NCBI RefSeq assembly: GCF_040448305.1
Contig: NZ_CP148752.1
Location: forward strand, 4,154,001 to 4,218,000
DNA: 64,000 nucleotides
Source of the DNA: Pseudomonas fluorescens
Lineage (GTDB): Bacteria; Pseudomonadota; Gammaproteobacteria; Pseudomonadales; Pseudomonadaceae
Reading direction: 5' to 3'
Both the position numbers and the translations under genes were made by a program. Below the pieces are notes generated by a model. That model saw only the letters and a list, made by a program, of their open reading frames with translations. It did no database searches and was not told the DNA's origin. Shown piece after piece: positions 1 through 8,210 of the stretch. Numbering within the stretch: position 1 is the stretch's first letter; every line of letters starts with the position of its first letter.

Positions 1-1
1 C

Positions 2-643
2 GAACTGCGCACGCCGATCAACAACCTGCTGGGCGAAACCCAGGTGGCCTTGCAGCAGAACCGCAGCACCGAAGCCTATCAGCAGCTGTTGGCCTCGAAT
101 GTCGAAGAACTCGAACGCCTGGCGCGCATGCTCGACAACATGCTGTTCCTGGCCCGCACCGATCCGCGCAGTGCCTTGCGCCAGCGTCAGGAGCTGGATG
201 CCGCCGACGAGATGCAACGCATGGCCGATTATTTCGAAGGCCCGGCGACCGACGTTGGCATCTGCATCGATGCCCGGGGCAGCGGCTTGATCTGGGCCGA
301 GCCCATGCTGCTGCGCCGCGCATTGGCCAACCTGTGCGCCAACGCCATCAAGTACGGCGCGCCGCATACCGAGCTGTGTATCCACGCCAGCCCGACCGCC
401 GACGGCATCCAGGTGCAAGTGCGCAACCACGGCCCGACCATCCCGGCCCGGCATCTGCCACGGTTGTTCGAACGTTTCTACCGGGTCGACGAGTCCCGCG
501 AACGCTCGGCCCAATCCAATGGCCTGGGACTGTCGATCGTGGCGACGATCATGCAACTGCACAACGGTGCCTGCCACGTCAGCAGTGCCGACGGCGTCAC
601 CTGCTTCGAACTGTTTTTCCCGGCGCGACAACAGCATGAGTAG
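2..643 (+). CDS. Heavy-metal-type sensor histidine kinase, C-terminal part (truncated by window edge)
   Basis: The reading frame is open from the first base, so the gene begins left of the window; 213 residues are visible. They start just after the phospho-accepting His of the H-box (ELRTPINNLL) and continue through the dimerisation helix and a HATPase domain with an N-box (NLCANAIKYG) and a G-box (GLGLSIV). The wording around the H-box (NLLGETQVAL, then DNMLFLAR) matches the CusS/CopS/CzcS group of metal-responsive kinases. Such kinases sit in the inner membrane and phosphorylate a partner response regulator, which here would lie to the left. Metal specificity cannot be read from this fragment because the sensor domain is missing. 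Confidence 0.85.
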   Translation, partial: ELRTPINNLLGETQVALQQNRSTEAYQQLLASNVEELERLARMLDNMLFLARTDPRSALRQRQELDAADEMQRMADYFEGPATDVGICIDARGSGLIWAEPMLLRRALANLCANAIKYGAPHTELCIHASPTADGIQVQVRNHGPTIPARHLPRLFERFYRVDESRERSAQSNGLGLSIVATIMQLHNGACHVSSADGVTCFELFFPARQQHE

Positions 644-751
644 CGCCCAGGCGAAAACCACCCGCAGCACTTGCGACAAAACAATGCTCTAGGGTGCGTG
701 TCTTGACCTAACCTCATTGGCTATGTGACTAACAAACCGTCGAGCTCGCCG

Positions 752-3154
752 ATGCGCAATGTCTTGAAGTCAATGATCTACGTCGCCTTCGCGGTTCTGG
801 CGGCAAGCCCGGGATGGCTGTTGGCGGGGGACATGGCCGACGCTCCTGCTCCTGCTATTGCCCCCGCTCCCGCTCCCGCAGCCCCGATCATCAGCATCTC
901 CGACAGCGAATTGCTGGGGGTGCAAAACCAGCTCAACAGCCTCAAGCAGCAGGTTTCCCAGGCCACCAATCACACCCAGCTGGAAAACTCACAGGACCAG
1001 ATGCAAGTACTGATTCAGGAGATTGAACGCCTGTCCACATCACTGCTGCCTGGACAGGCGCAATTGCAGGCGCAACTGAACGTGCTGGGGCCAGTACCGC
1101 TCGACGAGAACGCACAGGTGACGACTGCCATTACCTCTCAACGAGACACTCTCAGCGAGCAAAAAAACAAGATCGATAGCCAACTCAAAACCCTGGCCGC
1201 GCTTAAAACAAGTGCCGCCGAGTTGATCACCCAGATTGCCAGCATTCGGCGCAGTCTGCTGGAAGCGGAGGTGACCCAGCAGACCAGCAGCATCCTGAAC
1301 CCAGGTTTCTGGTCGCCATTGTTCGATCTTCCGATCGAGGACCGCCAACGTTTCAGCGCCCTCATCGAGCAACTCGAGGCCACGCACCGGGCCGCCTGGC
1401 AACCCGGACAACGCGCGATCACGGCCGCCCTGCTGTTGCTGGCCCTGGTCATATGGACCGTGGGGCGAAACCTCGCCGGCCGGGTCCTGGCGTGGCTGTG
1501 CTTTCATCGAATGCCTGCAGGCCGGCTGCGGCGCAGCTCCCTTGCGCTGGCGTCGGTGATGGCGACGCTGCTGACCGCCGGCATCGCCCTGCAACTGCTG
1601 CATTTTGCCGGGACCCGGCAACTGCCCTACCCCCCCCAACTGGACGACCTGGCGCAATATCTGGAAAAGCTGGCCTATACCTGCGTGCTGATCACCGGGC
1701 TGAGTCGCGCGCTGCTGTCGACCAAACATCCTTCATGGCGCCTGCCCGATATTGCCGATCGGGTGGCGCTGGCGATGGAGCCCTATCCGCGGTTGCTGGC
1801 CAGCCTGCTGCTGGTGCTGGTAACCCTGGTGCAGATGAGCAATGTCACCGGCATGAGCGCCGAAGTGGTGTTGTTCGGTCGGGGCATCGTGGCCTTGGTC
1901 GTGGCACTGGTGATCGGTGCGCTGCTGTTGCGCGTCAACAAGACTCGCCGCGACCTGATAGCGGCCGGGGAAAACCCCGAAGGCGTCACCACCTTCGCCG
2001 GTCTGATTTACACCTTCACCGGCGCGGCCGTGGTGGTGTCCCTGTTCGCCCTGCTGATCGGCTACGTGACGATGGCCCGGTTCATCACCTATGAACTGGT
2101 CTGGATATTCATCATCTTCGCCGGCTTCTACCTGCTCGCACAGGTCTACCAGGACACCTGCGACTACGTTTTTTCACCCCGGCAACCCACCGGCAAGGCG
2201 ATCAAACAACTGCTGGGCATCGGCAATCCACGCCTGGAGCAGATTTGCACCGTAATGTCCGGGGCTGGCCGCGCCATCCTGATGCTGATCGGCGTCATTG
2301 CCCTGTTTGTCGGCGGCGTGGGGACGACGCTCGGGCAACTGGTCACCGGCACCGTGGCCATTCTCGGTGGTGAAGGGCTGCGCAAGCTGAACATCGTCCC
2401 GGACAATTTGATGCATGCCCTCCTGACACTGATGATCGGTGTCTACCTGATACGCACGCTGCGCCGCTGGCTGGATAACGAGTTCCTGCCGAAAACCGAG
2501 ATGGCCCCGGGCATGTGCGCCTCGTTGAGCACCCTGTTTGCCAACATCGGCTACGTGTCCGTCGTCCTGCTCACACTGGCGTCGCTGGGGATCAAGTGGA
2601 CCAACCTGGCCTGGATCGTCAGTGCCCTGTCAGTGGGTATCGGCTTCGGCCTTCAGGAGATTGTGAAGAATTTCATCTCCGGCCTGATCCTGCTCACCGA
2701 GCGTCCGGTGAAGGTCGGCGACCTGATCAGCATCAGCGGGGTCGAAGGCGACATTCGCCGGATCAACGTACGGGCCACGGAAATCCAACTGGCCGACCGC
2801 TCGATCATGATCGTGCCCAACTCTCACCTGATTTCGCAGAACCTGCGCAACGTCACCCTCGGCGGCAGCGCCCAGGGCGTGGTGATACTCGAACTGATGT
2901 TCCCGCTGAACATCGATCCGGAGCTGGTGCAGAACCTGCTGATGGACACCTACACCGAGCATGAATCCATTCTGGATAAACCAGCGCCGTTTTTGCGCTT
3001 CAGTCAGCTGAAACCTGAAGGCATCACATTGACCATCACCGGTTATGTCGGCAGCCCACGCACGGTCGGCGCGATCAAAAGCGAGCTGCTGTTTGAAATC
3101 CTCAAGCGGCTGGGGGCCGCCGGGATTGAACTGGCGAGATCGCCTGCCGCGTGA
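752..3154 (+). CDS. Large MscS-family mechanosensitive channel
   Basis: About 800 residues. A signal peptide (MRNVLKSMIYVAFAVLAASP) is followed by an Ala/Pro-rich linker (APAPAIAPAPAPAAP), a periplasmic helical region of about 150 residues that looks coiled-coil, about ten membrane segments, and a C-terminal MscS core. The core holds the pore-helix sequence SVGIGFGLQEIVKNFISG and the beta domain that follows (RPVKVGDLISISG, IVPNSHLISQNLRN). Channels of this size belong to the MscK/MscM-like branch with an N-terminal DUF3772-like region and release solutes on osmotic down-shock. A GTG start at 725 in the same frame would add nine residues; neither start has a good ribosome site, and the ATG at 752 gives the cleaner signal peptide. 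Single gene, closed by a hairpin overlapping its stop. Confidence 0.85.
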   Translation: MRNVLKSMIYVAFAVLAASPGWLLAGDMADAPAPAIAPAPAPAAPIISISDSELLGVQNQLNSLKQQVSQATNHTQLENSQDQMQVLIQEIERLSTSLLPGQAQLQAQLNVLGPVPLDENAQVTTAITSQRDTLSEQKNKIDSQLKTLAALKTSAAELITQIASIRRSLLEAEVTQQTSSILNPGFWSPLFDLPIEDRQRFSALIEQLEATHRAAWQPGQRAITAALLLLALVIWTVGRNLAGRVLAWLCFHRMPAGRLRRSSLALASVMATLLTAGIALQLLHFAGTRQLPYPPQLDDLAQYLEKLAYTCVLITGLSRALLSTKHPSWRLPDIADRVALAMEPYPRLLASLLLVLVTLVQMSNVTGMSAEVVLFGRGIVALVVALVIGALLLRVNKTRRDLIAAGENPEGVTTFAGLIYTFTGAAVVVSLFALLIGYVTMARFITYELVWIFIIFAGFYLLAQVYQDTCDYVFSPRQPTGKAIKQLLGIGNPRLEQICTVMSGAGRAILMLIGVIALFVGGVGTTLGQLVTGTVAILGGEGLRKLNIVPDNLMHALLTLMIGVYLIRTLRRWLDNEFLPKTEMAPGMCASLSTLFANIGYVSVVLLTLASLGIKWTNLAWIVSALSVGIGFGLQEIVKNFISGLILLTERPVKVGDLISISGVEGDIRRINVRATEIQLADRSIMIVPNSHLISQNLRNVTLGGSAQGVVILELMFPLNIDPELVQNLLMDTYTEHESILDKPAPFLRFSQLKPEGITLTITGYVGSPRTVGAIKSELLFEILKRLGAAGIELARSPAA

Positions 3155-3174
3155 TGTTCGATCACGCGGCAGGC
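3142..3174. terminator. Hairpin between convergent genes
   Basis: A perfect 14-bp inverted repeat (GCCTGCCGCGTGAT / ATCACGCGGCAGGC) with a 5-base loop overlaps the stop codon of the MscS gene and lies ten bases before the stop of the convergent aldehyde dehydrogenase. There is no T-run, so it may block transcripts or protect 3' ends rather than act as a classical terminator. Confidence 0.55.
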
Positions 3175-3184
3175 GGTCGCTCGA

Positions 3185-4675
3185 TCAATGCGCGATACAC
3201 ACCGACTTGAGCTCGGTGTAAGCCTCGATCACCGCACGGCCAAACTCGCGGCCCATGCCCGATTGCTTGACACCACCGAACGGCATCGCCGGGTCGAGCA
3301 GCACGTGGGCGTTGACCCAGACCGTACCGGCTTCGATGCGCGGCACCAGGTTCATGGCTTTGCCGAGGTCGTTGGTCCACAGGCTGGCGGCCAGGCCGTA
3401 GCGGTTGTCGTTGGCCAGTTCGATCACGGCGTCTTCGTCGTCGAACGGCATCACGCCCAGCACCGGGCCGAACACTTCTTCGCGGGCCACGGCCATGCTG
3501 TGGTCGATGTCCGCCAGGATGGTCGGCTGCACGAAGAAACCGTCGCCTTCCAGCAACTCGCCGCCAGTCACCACCCGCGCACCTTGCTGGCGGGCCAGTT
3601 CGATGTGCTTGAGTACGCTTTGCTGTTGCTTGCGCGACACCAGCGGGTTGATCGCTGCATCACAGTTCATGCCGGCGCCAATCGGCATCGAGGAGACGGC
3701 GGCGGCCAAGGCTTCGACGAATTGGTCGTGGATCGAGCGGTGCACGTAGAAGCGCGAGGCTGCGGCGCAGACCTGGCCGTTGTTCAGCAAGCCGCCGAGG
3801 ATCGCGCCTTGCACGGCTTTTTCGATGTCGGCATCGGCGAGCACGATCATCGGGTTCTTGCCGCCCAGTTCCAGGGAGAAGCGCGTCATGTTTTCCATGC
3901 ACGCCACGCCGACGCTTTTGCCCACGGCGGTGGAACCGGTGAACGACACTTTGCTCACCAACGGATGCGCGGTCAGCACGCCGCCAACGGAAGCGCCGCC
4001 ACCGGTGACCACGTTGAATACGCCGGCCGGGATGCCGGCTTCCAGCGCCAGTTCAGCCAGGCGCATGGCGGTCAGCGGGGTTTCCATGGCTGGTTTGATG
4101 ATCACCGTGCAACCGGTGGCCAGGGCTGGCATCAGTTTCCAGGCGGCGATCAGCAGCGGGAAGTTCCACGGCACGATGCCGACCACCACGCCCACCGGCT
4201 CGCGCTTGGTGAACGCGGTGAACTTGGCGCCCGGTGGCAGAGGGATCGATACATCGAAGGTCTGGCCTTCGATCTTGGTCGCCCAGCCGGACATGTAGCG
4301 CATGAATTCCACGGTGGCGTTGAGGTCCAGCGCGCGGGCCATGTTGATCGACTTGCCCTGGCTCAGGGTTTCCAGTTGGGCCAGTTCTTCGGCGTGTTCT
4401 TCGACCCGGCGAGTGAAGTTCAGCAGGATGCGTTCACGGTCGGCCGGACGCAGGCTCGACCACACGCCGGACTTGAACGCCTTGTGGGACGACTGCACGG
4501 CGCGCTCGACGAGTTCCAGCGGCGCATCCAGGGTTTCGCACAGGGTTTGCCCGGTGGCCGGGTTGACCACGGCGATGCTGTCGCCCTCGGCAAGCACCCA
4601 CTGGCCATCGATGAAGCAGCCGTGGCGACGTTCGAGGAATGCAGCAACCTGGGGCAGGATTTCAACGTTGCTCAT
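3185..4675 (-). CDS. NAD(P)-dependent aldehyde dehydrogenase (phenylacetaldehyde-dehydrogenase-like)
   Basis: 496 residues, the normal length for the ALDH superfamily. Visible motifs are the PWNFP cofactor loop (about residues 169-173), the general base Glu269 in LELGGKNP, the catalytic Cys303 in NNGQVCAAASRF, and the C-terminal MPFGGVKQSG. Overall wording resembles the phenylacetaldehyde dehydrogenase (FeaB/PeaE) group, which oxidises aldehydes released by amine oxidation, but substrate specificity is an inference. The start has a good ribosome site (AAAGGTGAATT before the ATG). It lies 48 bases downstream of the cytochrome c gene and is probably co-transcribed with it; the two are divergent from a porin. 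Confidence 0.85.
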   Translation of the reverse strand: MSNVEILPQVAAFLERRHGCFIDGQWVLAEGDSIAVVNPATGQTLCETLDAPLELVERAVQSSHKAFKSGVWSSLRPADRERILLNFTRRVEEHAEELAQLETLSQGKSINMARALDLNATVEFMRYMSGWATKIEGQTFDVSIPLPPGAKFTAFTKREPVGVVVGIVPWNFPLLIAAWKLMPALATGCTVIIKPAMETPLTAMRLAELALEAGIPAGVFNVVTGGGASVGGVLTAHPLVSKVSFTGSTAVGKSVGVACMENMTRFSLELGGKNPMIVLADADIEKAVQGAILGGLLNNGQVCAAASRFYVHRSIHDQFVEALAAAVSSMPIGAGMNCDAAINPLVSRKQQQSVLKHIELARQQGARVVTGGELLEGDGFFVQPTILADIDHSMAVAREEVFGPVLGVMPFDDEDAVIELANDNRYGLAASLWTNDLGKAMNLVPRIEAGTVWVNAHVLLDPAMPFGGVKQSGMGREFGRAVIEAYTELKSVCIAH

Positions 4676-4723
4676 AATTCACCTTTCATTCAGACGAGTT
4701 GTTCAGGCGCAGATCCGGCCTGA

Positions 4724-5113
4724 TCAGTGTTGTTCTTTGAGGAAGCAAGCGACCGCCTGGCGGTCGTCGGCGGAAGCCAGGCCCATGTAGGGCATGTAGG
4801 TGCCCGGCACGAAGGCCTGGGGCTGGGTGATCAATTGGGTGATGTTCTCGGCTTGCCAGTCGACGTCCTTGTCGCGCATGGCCTGGGAGTAGCTGAAGCC
4901 CGCCAGCGAGCCGGACTTGCGCCCATACACACCGAACAGGTTTGGCCCCATCATGCCGGTCGTGCCCTTGGTCACCGCGTGGCAGACGCTGCACTCGGTG
5001 GCAAACACCTCGCTACCACGGCGCGTGTCCGGGGCGCACTCGGCGGCAGACACTGCCTGGACCAGGGTGAAGGACAACAAACCGATCAGGGGCAAACGCA
5101 GCGAAGTGAACAT
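4724..5113 (-). CDS. Periplasmic cytochrome c, class I
   Basis: 129 residues. A signal peptide (MFTSLRLPLIGLLSFTLVQA...) is followed by one haem-binding CSVCH motif, the FGVYGRKSG stretch typical of small class I cytochromes, and a distal-ligand Met in MPYMGL. It carries electrons in the periplasm. An in-frame GTG at 5137 would add eight residues, but the ATG at 5113 gives a proper signal sequence. The gene leads the aldehyde dehydrogenase, so it probably accepts electrons from a periplasmic dehydrogenase of the same pathway; no quinoprotein or amine dehydrogenase is encoded nearby. Confidence 0.85.
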   Translation of the reverse strand: MFTSLRLPLIGLLSFTLVQAVSAAECAPDTRRGSEVFATECSVCHAVTKGTTGMMGPNLFGVYGRKSGSLAGFSYSQAMRDKDVDWQAENITQLITQPQAFVPGTYMPYMGLASADDRQAVACFLKEQH

Positions 5114-5395
5114 AGGAAAACGACCTTGAAAATCCACGCGCCCGCCAGCAAGCGAACGCCAACACTAAAAATGCCGAGGCAACGGTGCTTCGGCAGGTTG
5201 GTAGGGATTGTCGGTGGTCGCCGGCGCGCAGGTTTTGCCCTGCGTGCCAGTTGTGTTGGCCGGGCTGCCAAACCGGGCAATCTGGCATGCACAACCAACT
5301 AATTGGCAAACAGGGAAAAGGGCAAACGAAAGTCGCGCCTTAGTATCCGGACAGACCGCAAACCTGCGCTCAAGAACAAGAACGGATGCCACACC
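5114..5395. promoter_or_regulatory. Divergent intergenic region between cytochrome c and porin genes
   Basis: 282 bases with no gene on either strand, so both promoters should lie here. An inverted repeat TTGGC-N6-GCCAA occupies 5256-5271 and is a possible operator. I found no convincing sigma-54 site: the nearest candidate has GG and GC elements spaced two bases too close. Confidence 0.3.
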
Positions 5396-6718
5396 ATGCT
5401 CAAGTCCCCCTTGCTTCGTCTCTCGACGCTCGCGCTGATGATCAGTGCCGGCAATGCCGGTGCCTATGAACTCTACGCCGATGACGACAGCCACCTGAAC
5501 GCCACCCTCGAAGCCGTGTTCGGCATTTTCCACAGCCAGGAAAACTACGCCCTGTCCGGTCGCCTGAATGAAGGCAGCTCGTCGTGGCGCGAGGGCTACA
5601 TCAAATACGGCTTGAGCTTCGATCAAGGCCTGGGCGGTGTGGGCACCGCATACGGCGCGGGGAACATGCTCAGCTCCGGCACCTGGGGCGATGGCGATGC
5701 CGCCGGCTTCTCCGATGGCTCCGAACGCACCACCAAGTTCGAAGACGCCTACCTCGGCTGGCGCTCGGCCGATCTGTTCGGCGCGTTGGGCAGTGACGGC
5801 GTCGACCTGTCCTTCGGTCGCCAGAACATTGTGGTCGGCGACGGGTTCCTGATCGACGGCGACGCGCTGAACATGGGCAAGGGCCTGGCCGACGGCGAAT
5901 TCAACCGTGGCGGCGCCTACTACCTGGCGGCGCGCAAGGCCTTCGACAAAACCGCCGTATTGCGTCTGGGCGGCAAGGAAGGCTGGCGCAGCGACCTGAT
6001 GTGGCTCAAATCCGACAACCGCGCCCAGGCCAAGACCGAAATGTACGTCGGTACCCTGGAGCACGTGGCCGAGGCCGGCACGGTCGGCCTGACCTACATC
6101 AAGACCACCGATATCGATGAACAGTACGCCTCGCCGATCCAGCTCGAACGCGACGGCATGAAGACCTACAGCCTGCGTGCGGCGGGCAACGCCGGGGTCA
6201 AAGACCTGTTCCTGTCCGGTGAATACGCCAAGCAGGACAAACCCAACACCTCCAGCGAAGACGCCTGGTACCTGGAAGCCGGCTGGACCTTCTCCGACGC
6301 GGTCTGGACACCTAGCGCCAGCTACCGCTACAGCCGTTTCTCGGAAGGCTACGACACCCTGTTCTACGGTTTCAGCCGTGGCTACGGCACCTGGTTCCAG
6401 GGTGAAGTGGCGGGCAACTACGCCGGGCCGTTCAACAGCAACTCGCGCATCCAGAACGTCACGTTGAAAGTCTCGCCGCTGGAGAACCTCACCGTCGGCG
6501 CGATGTACTTCAACTTCGACACCATCGACCGCAACCTGGGCAACACCGATGGCCACGAAGTCGACCTGTACGCCGAATGGCACGTCAACGACCACCTGAC
6601 CGTGATGCCACTGGTGGGCATCTACCAACCGGACAAGAGCGCCGAAGACGGTGGTACCCAACTGGGTAACAACGACAGGAACGTCTACGCCCAGGTGGTG
6701 TTCGCCACCGGTTTCTGA
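5396..6718 (+). CDS. Outer-membrane porin-like beta-barrel protein
   Basis: 440 residues. A signal peptide (MLKSPLLRLSTLALMISAGNAGA) precedes a sequence of alternating polar and aromatic strands, acidic turns (YADDDSH, GDGDAAG) and a terminal Phe (VFATGF), the usual outer-membrane barrel signature. It is probably a substrate-specific porin of the alginate-export/OprD-like type; the substrate is unknown. The frame is open 31 codons upstream, but the ATG at 5396 starts the signal peptide. It is divergent from the cytochrome c and aldehyde dehydrogenase genes, suggesting uptake of the compound they oxidise. The gene is closed by a 10-bp hairpin. Confidence 0.75.
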   Translation: MLKSPLLRLSTLALMISAGNAGAYELYADDDSHLNATLEAVFGIFHSQENYALSGRLNEGSSSWREGYIKYGLSFDQGLGGVGTAYGAGNMLSSGTWGDGDAAGFSDGSERTTKFEDAYLGWRSADLFGALGSDGVDLSFGRQNIVVGDGFLIDGDALNMGKGLADGEFNRGGAYYLAARKAFDKTAVLRLGGKEGWRSDLMWLKSDNRAQAKTEMYVGTLEHVAEAGTVGLTYIKTTDIDEQYASPIQLERDGMKTYSLRAAGNAGVKDLFLSGEYAKQDKPNTSSEDAWYLEAGWTFSDAVWTPSASYRYSRFSEGYDTLFYGFSRGYGTWFQGEVAGNYAGPFNSNSRIQNVTLKVSPLENLTVGAMYFNFDTIDRNLGNTDGHEVDLYAEWHVNDHLTVMPLVGIYQPDKSAEDGGTQLGNNDRNVYAQVVFATGF

Positions 6719-6725
6719 TTTCGGC

Positions 6726-6754
6726 CGTGGGCAACAGTGTTGTCGTTGCCCACG
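6726..6754 (+). terminator. Hairpin after the porin gene
   Basis: A perfect 10-bp inverted repeat (CGTGGGCAAC / GTTGCCCACG) with a 9-base loop begins seven bases after the porin stop codon. There is no T-run after it. Confidence 0.5.
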
Positions 6755-6817
6755 TGGAAGTTGAATCAGTTGGTGGGGAGCTTTCGTATCTGAGATTTGC
6801 AGTGCCTGATACACCGC

Positions 6818-6990
6818 CTTCGCGGGCAAGTCGGATCGCCGCACCGCCGCTCCCACAGGTTCAGCGGTTGTACGCAGAATCTGCGAACTACCCAAATCAT
6901 TGTGGGAGCGAGCCTGCTCGCGATGAGGCCGGCACATTCAACATCGATGTCGCCTGACACTCCGTCATCGCGGGCAGGCTCGCTCCCACA
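6818..6990. repeat. REP-type repeats: a degenerate element and a 90-bp REPIN
   Basis: The pair at 6901-6990 has a forward arm (TGTGGGAGCGAGCCTGCTCG) and an inverted arm ending CTCGCTCCCACA, with the palindromic core CAACATCGATGTCG between them. A second, degenerate element related to REP ends in CCGCTCCCACAGG near 6860. They fill the gap between the porin and the convergent DeoR gene. Confidence 0.85.
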
Positions 6991-6999
6991 AAGAGCCAC

Positions 7000-7782
7000 T
7001 CAAGCCTGCACCACCTCGATCCCCAGCGCCCGGTAGTCCTCGACATTGCCTGACGCCACATGCCGTTCGGTGATCAGCGTGTGCACGCGGTTGCAAGGCG
7101 CGACGACAAAGGGTTCCACCGCGCCGAGCTTGTCCGCCGTGGTGACGGCAATCACGTGGGAGGCACAGTCGAGCATCGCCTGTTTCACCGGCACTTCATC
7201 GAAATGCAGTGAGCTCAAGCCCACCTGCGGGTGAATCGCGCAGACCCCGGTAAACAGCAGATCGGCCTTGATGCCCGCCAGCAGCCGCAGGGTTTCGTGG
7301 CCGCTGGCCGACATCGTCGCCGGGTTGAGCTGGCCGCCCGCCAGAATCACCTTGATGCCTTTGTATTCGGACAAGGTAATGGCCGTCATCGGCGACGCGG
7401 TGATCGCGGTAATGGCGATCTCCACCGGCAGCGAACGCGCGATCTGCAAGGTGGTGGTGCCGGAATCGAACACCACGATCTGACCGTCCAGCACCCGTTG
7501 CGCGGCCAGTTGCGCCAGATGGGTTTTCACTTCATCGGTTTCACTGATCCGGGTGAAATAGTCCTTGCCCGTGTCTTTGGGCCGCGGCAACGCCCCGCCG
7601 TGCACCCGCTGCACCAGGCCGGCACTGGCCAGCTCCGCCAGATCCCGGCGGATGGTGTCTTCGGACACCGCGAAATGCAGGCTCAACTCCGAGGCCATGA
7701 CCTTGCCGTCACGTTCGAGGATCAACAGGATTTTTTGCCGGCGTACTGACGGAAGTTCGGCAGCGGAATGGTTGTCGTGCAT
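7000..7782 (-). CDS. DeoR/GlpR-family transcriptional repressor
   Basis: 260 residues. The N-terminal winged helix (RRQKILLILERDGKV, then VSEDTIRRDLAELASAG and VHGGAL) is the DeoR signature. The C-terminal domain has the sugar-phosphate-binding features of the family (DSGTTTLQIA, then TADKLG). These repressors usually sense a phosphorylated sugar or polyol and control a nearby catabolic operon; no sugar operon adjoins it here, so the target is unclear. The ATG at 7782 is chosen over a longer frame to 7833 because the extension is poor in homologous character. Two direct GCAAAAAC repeats lie immediately upstream of the start and may be its own operator. Confidence 0.8.
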   Translation of the reverse strand: MHDNHSAAELPSVRRQKILLILERDGKVMASELSLHFAVSEDTIRRDLAELASAGLVQRVHGGALPRPKDTGKDYFTRISETDEVKTHLAQLAAQRVLDGQIVVFDSGTTTLQIARSLPVEIAITAITASPMTAITLSEYKGIKVILAGGQLNPATMSASGHETLRLLAGIKADLLFTGVCAIHPQVGLSSLHFDEVPVKQAMLDCASHVIAVTTADKLGAVEPFVVAPCNRVHTLITERHVASGNVEDYRALGIEVVQA

Positions 7783-7847
7783 GTTTTTGCTCGTTTTTGC
7801 GTGAAACTGCGCGTTACACGAGAGTATCCGCAACCCGGAGCAAAAAC
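7783..7847. promoter_or_regulatory. Candidate operator: three copies of GCAAAAAC
   Basis: Two copies on the minus strand (7783-7790 and 7793-7800), ten bases apart, lie directly before the DeoR start codon. A third, on the plus strand, is at 7840-7847. The helical spacing and position suggest autorepression by the DeoR protein. This is inference from the repeats only. Confidence 0.35.
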
Positions 7848-7963
7848 AACGAACCGGCCAAGTATCATTTTTTTCGATCTTTCAAATCATTACGCCGAAT
7901 TTTTCATTTTCCCGTGACCTGTTCAAGATGGCGCCGTCACTCATGTTTCGGAATGGAAACTTC

Positions 7964-8032
7964 ATGAATATCAATTTTGCTTTTGCGTGCATGATCGTGG
8001 TCTCGTTCACGATTGCGCTGGTTCACGCCTGA
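7964..8032 (+). CDS. 22-residue hydrophobic peptide upstream of ornithine decarboxylase
   Basis: ATG to TGA encodes 22 residues starting MNINFAFACMIVVSF and ending ALVHA, a single membrane segment with almost no charge. A GGAA/TGGA ribosome site lies about 8 bases upstream. It sits between the divergent DeoR gene and speC, ending 178 bases before the speC start. It could be a small inner-membrane protein or the leader peptide of the decarboxylase gene. It has no likeness to the ornithine-sensing SpeFL leader of enterobacteria. Confidence 0.45.
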   Translation: MNINFAFACMIVVSFTIALVHA

Positions 8033-8130
8033 CCGACAGGTCGCGGGGCGTCAAGATGTGCAAGGTCGCGGTAAAAGCCTGACAGATCAGGAATATGCTC
8101 TATAACCAGTGGTGACACGATTTCCGATCA

Positions 8131-8152
8131 GGGGGAACTGGAAGGCTCCCCC
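8131..8152 (+). promoter_or_regulatory. Hairpin in the speC leader
   Basis: GGGGGA and TCCCCC arms enclose a 10-base loop 58 bases before the speC start codon, in a leader of about 180 bases after the 22-residue peptide. It may be a transcript-stability or attenuation element. There is no T-run directly after it, so a full terminator is unlikely. Confidence 0.3.
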
Positions 8153-8210
8153 GGAAGTTGATCTCTAAAAAAGCTGCGGACAATTGAGTGCCCGCCAGGA
8201 GACACCACCG

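Noticed and set aside
3188..4723. Long plus-strand frame opposite the aldehyde dehydrogenase
   Set aside because: It mirrors the high-GC codon pattern of the minus-strand gene; the translated sequence is His/Gly/Arg-rich with no domain, signal or ribosome site.
5240..5290. Possible sigma-54 promoter before the cytochrome c gene
   Set aside because: On the minus strand TGGCACG is followed by GC two bases too early for the -24/-12 spacing.
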